Notes: generated from the sequence alone by a model not told the origin. DNA of 64,000 nt from Xanthoparmelia taractica (GCA_033085395.1 JANQBS010000059.1:124001-188000), one strand, 5' to 3'. Shown: positions 42,100 through 52,919, numbered from the stretch's first letter. Program-made: numbers and translations.

Positions 42100-45000
42100 A
42101 TGGGTGTGACCGGGCTCTGGACCGTCGTACAACCTTGCGCTCGCCCCATAAAGATCGAAACGCTCAATAAGAAGCGCCTCGCGGTTGATGCCTCCATCTG
42201 GATCTACCAGTTCCTCAAAGCAGTCCGTGACAAGGAAGGGAATGCCCTGCGGAACTCTCACGTTGTAGGCTTCTTCCGCCGCATCTGCAAACTCTTATTC
42301 TTCGGGATCAAGCCCGTGTTCGTTTTCGATGGAGGCGCGCCAATACTCAAGAGACAGACTGTCAGTGGACGCAAGGCAAGAAGGGAGGGAAGAAGAGAGG
42401 ATGCGGTACGAACGGCGGGAAAGTTGTTGGCGGTGCAGATGCAGAGGAGGGCCGAGGAGGATGACCGCAAGAGGAGAGAGGAAAAGGACCGGCCGCCGGT
42501 AGATGAAGAGGAGGAAGTTCCTGAGAATTTAGTCTACGTGGATGAATTGCAGATGACGGAGAAAGAGCGACAGCAGAATCGTACTTTCAAGAAGAAAGAC
42601 GCCTACCACCTGCCAAATCTCGATGTGGATCTAGCAGACATGGGTGCACCGAACGACCCCAGGATCATGAGTCATGAAGAGCTGGAGGAATATGCCAGGC
42701 AGTTCCATACAGGCGAAGATGTGAATGTCTATGATTTTAGCAAAATCGACTTTAACAGCCCGTTCTTCTTGAGTCTGCCAGCCAGTGATCGGTACAACAT
42801 TCTGAACGCAGCTAGACTGCGATCAAGGTTAAGAATGGGGTATAGCAAAGAGCAGTTGGACACCATGTTTCCAGACCGGATGGCGTTTTCCAAGTTCCAG
42901 ATTGATCGGGTCAAGGAGAGGAACGAGCTCACGCAACGCTTAATGAACCTCAATGGAATGAATGGGGAGGATGCGATGTTCGGTACAAACAACGGAGGAC
43001 GGGTGGCGGGAGAGAAAGGGAAGGAGTACGTGCTTGTAAAAAATGATGGCGTTGAGGGTGGATGGGCATTGGGGGTAGTGAGCAACAAGGGCGAGGGAGA
43101 GCGAAGCAAACCGATAGATGTAGAAGGTCTTGGAAGGGAAGACGAAGTTACTGATGAAGATGAGGCCTGGGAGGATGACGGATTTGAGGATGTACCAATT
43201 GAAGGGCTGAATCGACTGCCTAGACGTCCAGACCGCGCAGCAGATGCAAAAAATGATGACGTTCCCTTTGAATCAGAGGAGATCAAGAAGCGTAGACGAG
43301 CTCTGTACGAGGCGAGAATGGAAGCGGCGGGTGTCAAGACGAAATCAGCGGACCCGGACCTCGCTGAAGAGGAGCTTGACTCGCTCTTTGTCCCGCAGCA
43401 AATAAATGAACATGGGAAGGATGATGAAGATATGGACGACCTTTTCGAGGATGTGCTGCCTGTGACTGAAGATGAAGATGATGACCTCAAACGAGCGATT
43501 GCCATGTCCCTTGAGAATCAAGAAAATGATTCAGCTGATGATGTAGACATGCCATCGTTCTCAGAGTCAGTGTTGGCAGGCCCTAGAATCGACCAGCCTC
43601 TGGATTTCAACCACAAAAATGCCAAAGCCGGTCGCGACTTTGCCCATCTAGCAAATGCGAGGGCGCATCAATCAGCCCCTAGGCCTTTTGTGGATGAGAG
43701 CGATGATGAAGACAGTTTTGATTTGCAGGCTGCATTGGTGGAATCAAGGCGCACCAAGTATAAACCCCAGGGTGGCCCAAGGGTGTCGGGCATGAAGGGG
43801 AGGGACCAAACTCCAGGATCCCCTCGGGAGCCGACCTCTTCGCTAGCACCTCCAACAGCTTCTACCGCACCCTCCCCAAAGCCAGCCACCTCTTCGTTAT
43901 CAGCTGGTTTTGACGGTCCACTACCATTCGAGTCGCTAAACCTAGGCACATCCATTTTAGGTAGAAAGAAAAAACAAACCCCAGCAGAGCCAGCAGGAGG
44001 CTTTGAGAAGGAGCCTGACAAAGAGAGACCCGCACAGCCACTTCCACCTTGGTTCTCTGGTGATATTCGTGAAGCTACCGCTGCACAAAAGGCTATAGAG
44101 GATAACCAATACGAAGGTGGGGATTCGGGTTGTCGATCCCCGCCATCCCATAGCGCTGCAATTTTGAAACGGCAGGACACTGGGGAAGTGATTGATCTAG
44201 ACGCTCCAAGACAACAGAATGACGAGATCATTGATGTGGCGTCTTCAGACGATGGGGCCGCAGACGATGTCATCATAGGAGAAACCCGGCCAATTGATCC
44301 TGAAATCAGGATGGGAGATGTAGCAGATCTTTCCAGAGCCGAACCTCCATCTTCAGACTTACCTGCTAGTGGCCTCAATTGCCGGAATGACCAGGCGCAG
44401 GAGACTAGTGCGGAAAATGGGAAGGCAGCAAGAAACAGTTCAGATAGCGAAGAGGCCATAGACTGGTCTGAGAGCGACCCCGAGGAAGAAAGGACAGCAA
44501 TACGGGATGGAACCAACGGGCCAGGACCAGCTGGAGGCATTTTTCAGGGAGAGCCAGGGTCACCTTTGCCCGAAGTTGAGAGCGCTGGCGTGGCCGGCTC
44601 GCCGAAATCACTACACGACTCTACTGCGAATCCAGACAGCGAAGTACAACCACCACCCTCTCTCCTAAGAGCCCAATCCTCTACTGGCCCAGGACTCGAA
44701 GATTTGCCTGCCGAGGAAGAAGACATGTACTCCGATCCTGAAGAGGAAGATTTGATGAGGCAACTCGCCATTGAGGCAGAAGAGCATGCGCGATTTGCGT
44801 CCACACTGAACTCTAAGTCCCAGCTGCAGAATGCTGAGGATTACGAGAGAGAGCTACGCCAGCTCCGCAACCAGCAGAAGAAAGACCGCCGTGACGCCGA
44901 TGAGGTCACGCACATCATGGTCACTGAATGCCAACAACTTCTCAAGCTCTTTGGTCTACCTTATGTCACCGCACCTATGGAAGCAGAAGCCCAGTGCGCT

Positions 45001-46014
45001 GAGCTCGTCAACCTTGGCATCGTTGACGGTATTGTAACAGACGACTCCGATGTTTTCCTCTTCGGTGGCACACGCGTTTACAAGAATATGTTCAATCAAG
45101 CCAAATTCGTCGAATGCTACCTTTCTCAAGACCTCGAAAAAGAGTATTCCCTTGATCGCCAGAAGCTGATCCGCATAGCACACTTACTAGGCAGTGATTA
45201 CACCGAGGGCCTACCAAATGTCGGCCCAGTTACAGCCCTAGAGATTCTATCGGAGTTCGAGACTCTAGAGCAATTCTCCGAGTGGTGGGGCACAGTACAG
45301 ATGGGCCAAAAATTGTCTGCAGAAGACGCTGCAAACCCTTTTCGCCGCAAGTTCAGAAAGAATGCTTCGAAGCTTTTCCTACCTGCCGTTTTCCCAGACA
45401 AGCGCGTCGATCAAGCTTATCTGCACCCTGAGGTCGATAGTGATCCGTCGCCATTCCAATGGGGCGTACCTGACTTGGACGCTCTGAGGTCATTCCTCAT
45501 GGCAACAATTGGATGGAGTCAAGACAGGACGGATGAGGTCCTAGTGCCCGTGATTAAGGATATGAATCGTAGGGAGAACGAGGGAACACAAGCGAACATC
45601 ACGCAGTTCTTTGGCGGAGGCGTTGGGGTTGGTGGAAAGCCGAATGGCGCAGGCGGCTCTGCTTTTGCACCGAGAAGGAGGTTAGATGGCAAGAGTAAGA
45701 GGATGGAGACAGCATTGGGAAGATTACAGGAGCAAGCGAGAAACAGGACCATTGGGGAAGGCGACACGAATCCCGAAATGGATGCACAGCCGGTTGTGCT
45801 GAACAATGGGGATGCCCCTGTGACAACGGACGCAGCTGCTGACTCGGCGAAGAAACCGCAGCGCAAGTCGACGAAGCGAGCTGCTCCTGTCTCTGTATCT
45901 GATACTAACAGCGATAGTGAGGATGAGGGTGATGAGTACGAGGCTCCTACCAAATCACGGAAACGCGGCCAGGGCAGTACCAAAGGGCGTAAGAAGGGGA
46001 AAGCTCAGGCGTGA
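42100..46014 (+). CDS. RAD2: XPG/Rad2-family structure-specific endonuclease (NER 3' incision)
   Basis: A single intronless exon of 1304 codons. The N nuclease region (residues 1-100) starts MGVTGLWTVVQPCARPI and has the metal-binding Asp in LAVDASIWIYQF and in VFVFDGGAP. A long acidic, low-conservation spacer (about 110-900) contains ubiquitin-interaction-like DLKRAIAMSLENQ near 465 and several DSEEAIDWSESDPEEE-type acidic patches. The I region (about 935-1050) carries APMEAEAQCAELV, DGIVTDDSDVFLFG and the helix-hairpin motif LLGSDYTEGLPNVGPVTALEIL. QANITQFF at about 1164-1171 fits the PCNA-interacting QxxIxxFF box, and the C-terminus is a basic KSRKRGQ/KGRKKGK nuclear signal. It would cut 3' of lesions during nucleotide excision repair with TFIIH. 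The length exceeds yeast Rad2, mainly in the spacer. FEN1 and EXO1 are excluded by the long spacer. Confidence 0.96.
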   Translation: MGVTGLWTVVQPCARPIKIETLNKKRLAVDASIWIYQFLKAVRDKEGNALRNSHVVGFFRRICKLLFFGIKPVFVFDGGAPILKRQTVSGRKARREGRREDAVRTAGKLLAVQMQRRAEEDDRKRREEKDRPPVDEEEEVPENLVYVDELQMTEKERQQNRTFKKKDAYHLPNLDVDLADMGAPNDPRIMSHEELEEYARQFHTGEDVNVYDFSKIDFNSPFFLSLPASDRYNILNAARLRSRLRMGYSKEQLDTMFPDRMAFSKFQIDRVKERNELTQRLMNLNGMNGEDAMFGTNNGGRVAGEKGKEYVLVKNDGVEGGWALGVVSNKGEGERSKPIDVEGLGREDEVTDEDEAWEDDGFEDVPIEGLNRLPRRPDRAADAKNDDVPFESEEIKKRRRALYEARMEAAGVKTKSADPDLAEEELDSLFVPQQINEHGKDDEDMDDLFEDVLPVTEDEDDDLKRAIAMSLENQENDSADDVDMPSFSESVLAGPRIDQPLDFNHKNAKAGRDFAHLANARAHQSAPRPFVDESDDEDSFDLQAALVESRRTKYKPQGGPRVSGMKGRDQTPGSPREPTSSLAPPTASTAPSPKPATSSLSAGFDGPLPFESLNLGTSILGRKKKQTPAEPAGGFEKEPDKERPAQPLPPWFSGDIREATAAQKAIEDNQYEGGDSGCRSPPSHSAAILKRQDTGEVIDLDAPRQQNDEIIDVASSDDGAADDVIIGETRPIDPEIRMGDVADLSRAEPPSSDLPASGLNCRNDQAQETSAENGKAARNSSDSEEAIDWSESDPEEERTAIRDGTNGPGPAGGIFQGEPGSPLPEVESAGVAGSPKSLHDSTANPDSEVQPPPSLLRAQSSTGPGLEDLPAEEEDMYSDPEEEDLMRQLAIEAEEHARFASTLNSKSQLQNAEDYERELRQLRNQQKKDRRDADEVTHIMVTECQQLLKLFGLPYVTAPMEAEAQCAELVNLGIVDGIVTDDSDVFLFGGTRVYKNMFNQAKFVECYLSQDLEKEYSLDRQKLIRIAHLLGSDYTEGLPNVGPVTALEILSEFETLEQFSEWWGTVQMGQKLSAEDAANPFRRKFRKNASKLFLPAVFPDKRVDQAYLHPEVDSDPSPFQWGVPDLDALRSFLMATIGWSQDRTDEVLVPVIKDMNRRENEGTQANITQFFGGGVGVGGKPNGAGGSAFAPRRRLDGKSKRMETALGRLQEQARNRTIGEGDTNPEMDAQPVVLNNGDAPVTTDAAADSAKKPQRKSTKRAAPVSVSDTNSDSEDEGDEYEAPTKSRKRGQGSTKGRKKGKAQA

Positions 46015-46993
46015 TTTGTTTGAGCGCTCAAGATATGGTGTCGCAGAAGCATTTTTGTGCGGAGACGTGGGTGTAACATAGCGCTGGCGTACATCACTTC
46101 TTTGGGTACTGTGTTATCTTAGCCAATTGAAGTGGTGTCTGAACTTATCTTACTAGCTTTACTAGAAATATTCCTCCGCCTCTTACGCCTTCTTCCCTAT
46201 CTTTCATCGCCGCCACGTCCTTCCGACGAGCTTGGGAAGGTCTGAGCAATGCATAGAAAGGAAGGAGAGTTATAAGCCATGCATCAAACGTGGACGAAAT
46301 CAAACCCAACAAACATCTTCTATAGATTAGACATCATTACAGGCAAAGATGATCCTGATTGTTGTGTTCATTAATTATCGCCGACTGGGCCAAGATTTGA
46401 CAACATTTCAGCAAGCATGATATGGCATTTCGGGAGCAAATCAGAGCTCGAGGCTAAACAGTAGCCAATTAAGATGATGCAATGAGTACAAGTTGTCAAG
46501 CTAGACAGTGAGAATGAAAATATCGGAGATGGGGAGAGCTATTGCGTGCTCGTAATCAGTTCGCTCTTGGGGGCTTCGATGGCAGCAAGCCCTAACGCAT
46601 ATAGAGGGATATGAGAAGCGAGAATGGCTCGGTTGTCGAAAGGACAGCTTGCCAGACGCAGAATACATCGAGCTCAAAAGTGTGAAGGACCACGTATGGA
46701 TGTGGTTCAATAATGAGTGTAGTGGATGGATTGTTGATTTATCCAAGTGTGTGGGAGGCATAGGCTAGTGCCAAGGCTAGTCATGACCAGCCATACCGTC
46801 CATACGCCCTCATAACAAAATGCCAAGGCACTTGCCCCGTTCGAGTTAAGCGAGAAAATGTAGAATCAACTTCCTCCGACCCTTTCATGCATTCTTCTCC
46901 ATGATCCTTTCAATACCATCAACTCCTTGCGACAAAAGAACTAGGCATATGCTGTGAATACTGTTGTGGTGGATATGGCCTGCCGTGGTGTGG
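46015..46993. other. intergenic, no gene seen
   Basis: A 979-bp spacer between convergent RAD2 and the zinc-finger gene. Only short frames without splice support are present, and no repeat stands out. Confidence 0.55.
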
Positions 46994-48335
46994 CTAGGCT
47001 GGAGCATACCCGAACGGGCTGCAGTGGAAGCGTCGTTAGAATGAACCCTGGAGATTGCTTGATGAGATACTCACATGGACGAGTACTCCGCTGAGGGTAG
47101 CAGAGGATGTCCTTGATCTGGTTGCGGAGTATGGACAAGTGGGCTACTATCCGGGATCGTCAGTGCCAGTCATGGGATTGCCTAACGATAATACTTACAT
47201 AGAGGAAAACTGCTCTGAAAGGGAGGGCTGATGATGTTGCGGCAAACCCGGAGTGTTATAAAATCGGCTGAAACACACTAGCTGTCAGTGCTGGCCATGG
47301 AGAAACGCTGAACGAGATACTCACTCGGACAGGTAGGCCGCTAGACTGGATACCTGATCCCTGTAGAGCACGGCTCCAGCGTCATCAGACGGGCTTTTAG
47401 CAACCATCTATTGTTAGTCGTGTTCGTGTCAACCATTTCCATAGATGTCTACATAGGCGTTGGAGCGTTTGCAATGATATCAGGCCTTTTTGACAAATGG
47501 CGCCGGGAATCCAAGCGATCGTACCAACTGGCTGCCCTAGGGTTCCCATATTTATTCACACAACTCATGAAGTGACTCTTGACCTGGGCAGTGGTCGAAA
47601 AAGGTCCGGCGCTACAGACAGCACAGAGAGGATTCCCTCGTTCCCGTGAGGACACGAACTTGACAATTTGTTCACCCGGCAAGATCTTTGAGGGGATCAT
47701 AGTACCACTATATGATTTCAGGGTGTCATTGAATTTCTTCTTGCGCGCCTGGTCTTTTTGGCCTCCTTGCTCAGCTGGCTGAAGACTGATATGATCATCT
47801 ACTCCAATGCGTTTGGATTACCATGCTTGATTATGCAGCCTGGGAAACGGCGCTTGACACCCTTGCGATAACGAAATCCACTGTCGCATCTTGGACAGCG
47901 ATACTTTGTGTCCTTTTTTCGACTGTGACTGACGGGGGGCATCTTCTCTGGTGAGTAGACGCCACAGAATTCGGTATAAGTTTCCCTGTTGACTGATTTT
48001 TAACTCTTTTGCTTGAAGACAGGTTGCATTTCATGGAAGCGTTGCTGATCCTCCTGTTGGTGCTGAGCAGCATCGTCCACATCCCCTAACACGCCGAACT
48101 GTAAGAAGTGGAGCGTATTATTGTCAGCTGGAGGAGGCCGGGATGCACGGTAGCAAGGAGTTGTAGCAAAGACGTCTAAGCCTGGAGCGGGGTGGTTGGT
48201 CTCATATTCAAAGCTGAAGACTGGTTTGTCCATGCTACTAGGTCTGTGGTTGCTTGGAGGATTGGGAGTGTTCTGTCTGTGTTTTGTCCATGTTTTCAAA
48301 CTATCCCCAATGTCGTTAGCGTAGATTTGCGGCAT
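46994..48335 (-). CDS. paired zinc-finger protein with apparent 1-nt frameshift
   Basis: Six exons: 48335-48005, 47947-47453, 47393-47325, 47267-47199, 47146-47075 and 47018-46994. Introns are about 52-59 nt. Exon 2 holds two related fingers, each ending in a GNP motif. The first is YRCPRCDSGF...RRFPGC, then KHGNPNALE. The second is CAVCSAGPF...SHFMSC, then KYGNPRAASWYDR. The pattern is Cys-x2-Cys-x13-His-x3-Cys, but finger 1 has Arg instead of His. After NALE the frame hits a stop (47801-47803), while one nucleotide away it resumes as DDHISLQP. Adding one nucleotide there makes all six exons sum to a multiple of three (353 residues). So this is either a fresh pseudogene or a sequence error. 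The tail exons (PQHHQPSLSEQF, HTPQPDQGHP) are Pro/Gln-rich, as in transcription regulators. The acceptor of exon 3 (TAAAAG) is the weakest call. An inner ATG at 48233 is an alternative start. Confidence 0.6.
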
Positions 48336-48412
48336 CTCTTCACAACAATGTCAGTGAGCTCACTTCCACTGACTTTTTTCATCATCACGTTCCATCTTTG
48401 CACTGCTCCAAC

Positions 48413-49519
48413 ATGTCTGCGTCCTCCACCGACTCGGCATCGACAGCCCAGGATCTGCCTGTACCTGATTATCTTCATGGCAAAAGCTATGATGACAAGA
48501 AAGACCGCCCAGCACTCAGCGCGTTGAACATCCATGCAACTGGCAGGTTATCTCTTCGACCTTGTCGGCTTGTAAGTATCTCCCGACCTGAAACCTGTTA
48601 TTCAATAGCCCAATCAGTGTGCATATGCCTTGCCGGATATACTGAACCTCCTATTCTCCAACAGTGTGTTGCCGATGGCAAAGATTGCATCGTCTCACCA
48701 ACCAAATCAAGCAGATGCGCTTGGTGCTCGTTCAAATCTATGAAAATTCGAGAATGTCTCGCTGAGGGCGTGAAGTTCGTTGACCCCTCCGAGCGCCGAG
48801 ACCTTTTGATTTAGCTAAATACAATGCATAGACACAACAACAACGCGCCCATCCCAATCAGCCAACCTCCCACCTCAGCAGCGCCTACTTTCTCAATCCG
48901 CCAACCACTACACGCAACCGCAGCAGTGCCCAAGCTTACCATAAGTCCTCCTGACACTGATAACGTGGGCAATTCGGACTCCACTGCAAACGCTAACACG
49001 AACGCCTCGATATCTACCAATAACGCTTCCAGCAACGCTGACCACGACACCGCTACTACCCAGCAAAAGCGCAAACGTAGCGACTCTGACCCCGCTAATG
49101 CTGACGCTAACGCAACCACGCCAAAGCGCACAAGCCCTACCGCAACTGTTCACGTCTCCGCTGCTGGTAGTGCGCGTGCCACGATGGATGGTTTGGCCGG
49201 CGCTATCAGACTGGCTCCAAACGGAGCTGTCAACTAGTAAGTCATACCTCCCATCTAACTACGCAGCTCGTTCTTTCTATGCTTACGAAATCAATCAACA
49301 CAGTGACCTGACTATGAGAGACAAGGATCCCGTCGCCTGGGCCCAGTTTGCCAAAGATCTGGTAAGTAGCAGCGCAAATCTACCATGGAGATGGTTCAAA
49401 AAGCTAAATGTGCGCAGTACAAGGAGACTCAGACCCTTCGTCACGTTCAAGATCTGGGGCCTTACACCATGTGTATCATTAGGATGATGGACGAGGACGC
49501 GTTGTGGCCCAAGGATTGA
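48413..49519 (+). CDS. Cys-rich N-terminal protein of unknown function
   Basis: Five exons: 48413-48571, 48665-48769, 48815-49236, 49304-49361 and 49418-49519. Introns are 93, 45, 67 and 56 nt; the sum of 846 nt gives 281 residues. Residues of about 50-85 form a Cys cluster, CRLCVADGKDCIVSP...RCAWCSF...REC. This is C-x2-C-x6-C-x8-C-x2-C-x9-C, a likely zinc-binding knot that does not match Zn2Cys6 spacing. Then comes a long Asn/Ser/Thr/Ala-rich disordered middle with a KRKRSDSD basic patch. The short C-terminus (MRDKDPVAWAQFAKDLYKETQTLRHVQDLGPYTMCII) looks like a small helical domain. Without the third intron (45 nt, GTGAAG donor) exons 1-2 would be a separate ORF ending 9 nt before the next ATG, so one gene is more likely. 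It is head-to-head with the zinc-finger gene, 77 bp apart. Nuclear role inferred only. Confidence 0.68.
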
Positions 49520-50511
49520 AGGGGTTACATCCCTTGAGAATGACGCGTGGTCCTGGACTTAGTCCTCGTGGACTTGTCAAGGAAAGGGGGTGCTGTTGTT
49601 GAATGTTGTAGTTCTGCTAGTAGAAATCCCAAGCTTCTTGTTGCTTGTATGGCTGTCTCCTGTTCGCGTCCAACTAAGTATAGGTGAATTACCCCTCCAA
49701 ACCTGACTTTCTACTTCAGTGCTCCCCTTAATCCCGTCAATGCATGGGTTCACTGCCATCAATAAAAGTCTAGCCCTTGGCGTAATTGCAGTCTCTGAAA
49801 GGTGTTTCTAGGCATACAGTGAGGATACCAGTCTGTTATATCGGGCCTGGTCCTATCCTGTCCTTCGCCCGCAAGGTGACGAATGGTGTGGACGAGAGCA
49901 GATGTTGTGGAGAGAAATCGTGCTCTGGACGTCTGTCTCATGTAAATTTAAAATCCGGTCAATAGCTTGCGGAAGCTGAGCGAGACCGTTACAAGCTTCG
50001 TTGGAGTGAGGTCTGACTGTTAGGATACCACATGTGGCAACTAACAACACTGAAAATCTCTCTACCTCGTGATTTTGAACTGTTCCAAGACCGATCTTGA
50101 GTCATGGCCGTTTGTGTCTCCTGAGTCTATCCATGAGGGAGCGGTTCAGCCCCAGCATCGGGTGGCATCCGCAACAAATCCAGTCGTCGATGATATATAG
50201 CAAAAATGTAATGGTCTCTTTGAACCGTAATCTCGAACATTCATTCGAGCGCCAAAGCTGATGAGTAAGCGACGATGTGCTCGAGAGGAGGGAGGAGGCT
50301 GACGGTCCCCCATTAGTCCGTGAAGCATTCTATCGCTCAGCAAATCCTGCCTGTTTATATCGACTCTAACCTTCAGGAATGGTACCATTGTAAAGAAACT
50401 TGATTGTTATCGCAAACGACTCTAGACGGATTTGAAACACAAATCTCTGAAGTTCTAATGCGAGCCTTGAGATGATGAGAAACGAATGATCAATTTCCAT
50501 ACGAAATCCAC
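49520..50511. other. intergenic region with a possible ankyrin relic
   Basis: There is no intact gene. A minus-strand frame at 50146-50388 has an ankyrin-like phrase (listed separately). The start region of the second HET gene adjoins at 50512. Confidence 0.5.
50146..50388 (-). pseudogene. possible ankyrin-repeat remnant
   Basis: An 80-codon frame contains LLISFGARMNVRDYGSKRPLHF, which fits the end of one ankyrin unit (LLxxGAxxNxxD) and the start of the next (GxxPLHF). No further units are found on either side. It may be a fragment of a decayed ankyrin gene next to the HET gene, or chance. Confidence 0.3.
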
Positions 50512-52720
50512 ATGCTCTGCCCCCTCTGCCACTCCCTCAATCTGTCCAATCTCCTTCCCCTCGACATCAAATACGATGAAAAAGAGGTCTGCACTGCAAA
50601 CGTAAACATCTTCGATGGTTTCTCCCACCACCCTTCCTTTCCCTCCCTCCTCCTCTCCTCCGAAAACGGCTGCACTCTCTGCACCCTTATCGCACGCGTC
50701 TTGCAAGAGAAGCAGACATGGAGCAATGATGACAGGCTCTACGGCTCTATTCTTGGAGAAAGCGAGGATGCATTGGTTGCAAGATTAATGACAGAGTCGA
50801 GTGGGCGGGTCTATCTCTACCGCGTGGAAGGGACGGAGAAGCAGGATGGGGCGGGAATTTGGGAGATGGGAGTTCTGGCTACTTTTGATTATGGAGAGAG
50901 AGTGGGTGGGGTGGGTGGTCGGAAAGGGAAGGTTCGGAGAGTTGATGCCTTCTTCTGGCGGGCACTGGAAGTTTGGGGGAAGGATGGTGGGTTTATGTCA
51001 TGCTTGATTGGTACTATTTTTGCTTAAACTACCGCCAGGGACACGGATCGCCGGCTTGAAAGGCTACGCGAACTACAGAACCGTTGCCCCTAGTCCATTA
51101 TCGGAGCATGCTACAAGTGTATGGAAAGGATGGTTTGAATCCTGTCAAACGTCTCATTCCGAATGTCAGATACATAACCTCCATGTTCTTCCATCCAGGG
51201 TGATAGACATACGCGACCCTTGCAGACCGAGGTTACACCTAACCAAAGGCGAGTCAGGCCAATGGGCAGCACTCAGCCATTGCTGGGGCAACTCCGTAAC
51301 CAAGAAATTGACCATAGCTTCCCTTGACGAGATGGAAAAGGCCATACCTTTAGCTTCTCTGCCCCAAAACTTTCGCGATGCCATCTTGATCACACGAGTT
51401 CTGGGTATCCACTTCCTATGGATAGATAGCCTTTGCATAATTCAAGACTCGACGGAAGACTGGCGTGAGGAGTCCGCAAAGATGGCGGACATCTACAAGA
51501 ATTCGACCATCACGATCGCAGCAACAAACGCTGAGAGAAGCACTGATGGATTCTTGCGGAATCGACAGCCTGAGGCTCGTTGCCTTCTGAAGATCGAAGA
51601 GGAAGAGGAGGTGTCTGTCATTTTGAGGCCACGCATTGAGTGGTACAGCAGCCCGGAGATCGTCGGGCCTCTTACGCAGCGAGCATGGGTCCTCCAGGAA
51701 CGACTATTGCCGGCGTCTATTCTGCATGTCGGTGGGCAGCAAATGATGTGGCAGTGTCGAACGAAGGTGCTTGCGGAAGCTTACTGTGACGGTGACGATG
51801 TCCCCCAAGACCAGAAGCCAGGTGAAGTTGAAAGCTTGATTAGAGCTCAAATTCATGATGGTTCGGGATTAACGCCGGCTTCAAACGAGGGTTTTCTGTC
51901 GAACAAAGTGGACTTATCGACAGAAAGCCAGCTATATCCCCTTCAAGGAAACATATATAACCAATGGTATCGAGTTGTAGAAATATATGTCCAGCTTAAA
52001 CTGACCAAGCATACGGATAGGCTCCCGGCGCTTGCGGGTGTCGCTCAACAAGTTCAGTCGCGAACCGGGGACACCTATCTTTCAGGAATCTGGAAGAGCG
52101 AGCTGATACGTGGCCTGCACTGGTGGTTCGATCCTCCAGGAACGATGACTCGCTCCGTAACCTCTCGCGCTCCATCCTGGAGCTGGGCAGCGCTTGATCG
52201 GAGAAACGAGGATATGGAGAGTTCTGACTTTACCTTCAATCTTTGCGCGACATACTCATCAAAGTATGTGCCCTACGCAAACGAGCCAAGCTTGTTGGGT
52301 TACTCGCCTGACTTGACCAACCATGGGTGCCTGGGAAGTGTATCGGGTTCGCTGACGTTGTTAGGTCTTTGGAGACCGGCGAGCTTAGGTGGAGGCAGAG
52401 ACTCACTCCCTGAAAGGTTTCGGTTAAGCTTCCCCACGCCCTTGGTGATCGAGGGTCAACCGGCTTTGTGCACGGGTGCCAGCCTGGATACTAATGAAGG
52501 CGCGCTTGACACAATGTCTTTAGGGTGCCTGCAATTAGGGTATCTCGATTATATAGGACCTAAACACTCGGCAGAAAGGTTCGTTATTTCGCTACTGTTG
52601 CAGGAAGTCAGAACGTCAGAAGCTCATACTCTTCGCTATGTTCGAGTTGGCCTCGTGGTAATTCCGAAAAGCGCAAGCCTGGTCGAAGGCTGGGAAAAGA
52701 GGTCGATTGAAATCATATGA
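50512..52720 (+). CDS. HET-domain protein with N-terminal CxxC segment
   Basis: Two exons, 50512-50986 and 51039-52720. The 52-nt intron has a GTGGGT donor, an AAACTAC branch-like site and a GCCAG acceptor. The sum of 2157 nt gives 718 residues. The N-terminus starts MLCPLCHSL and has a second Cys pair in ENGCTLCTLI, a pattern common in this HET subgroup and possibly metal-binding. The HET domain is at residues of about 240-390: WAALSHCWG, FLWIDSLCIIQDSTEDWREES, MADIYKNSTITIAATNA and RAWVLQERLLP. A C-terminal WRAPSWSWAAL-like block (RAPSWSWAALD) is also typical. It would act in incompatibility-type cell death. Specificity is unknown. This differs from the HET protein at 7594-9525, which lacks the CxxC region and belongs to another subgroup. 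Confidence 0.92.
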
Positions 52721-52919
52721 AGGCAAGTATTCTAAACCCTGGCGGAAGACGGTAAAAAAAATTCAGGAGTCAGATATCATGACACTCCTGGAAAATGCAA
52801 CAAACTCCATCTAGATGCTCTCATTCCAAGACACCAGAGTGGCAGATACATGCCTCCAGCATTAGTGATACATACGATGTCTGAGTTCTTATGCTAAGCG
52901 CCCATTCATGTCTCTCTAG

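Noticed and set aside
42729..44540. Long minus-strand open frames (258 and 290 codons) inside RAD2
   Set aside because: They are Ser-rich mirror frames of the acidic Glu/Asp-rich RAD2 spacer, with no independent start or splice support.
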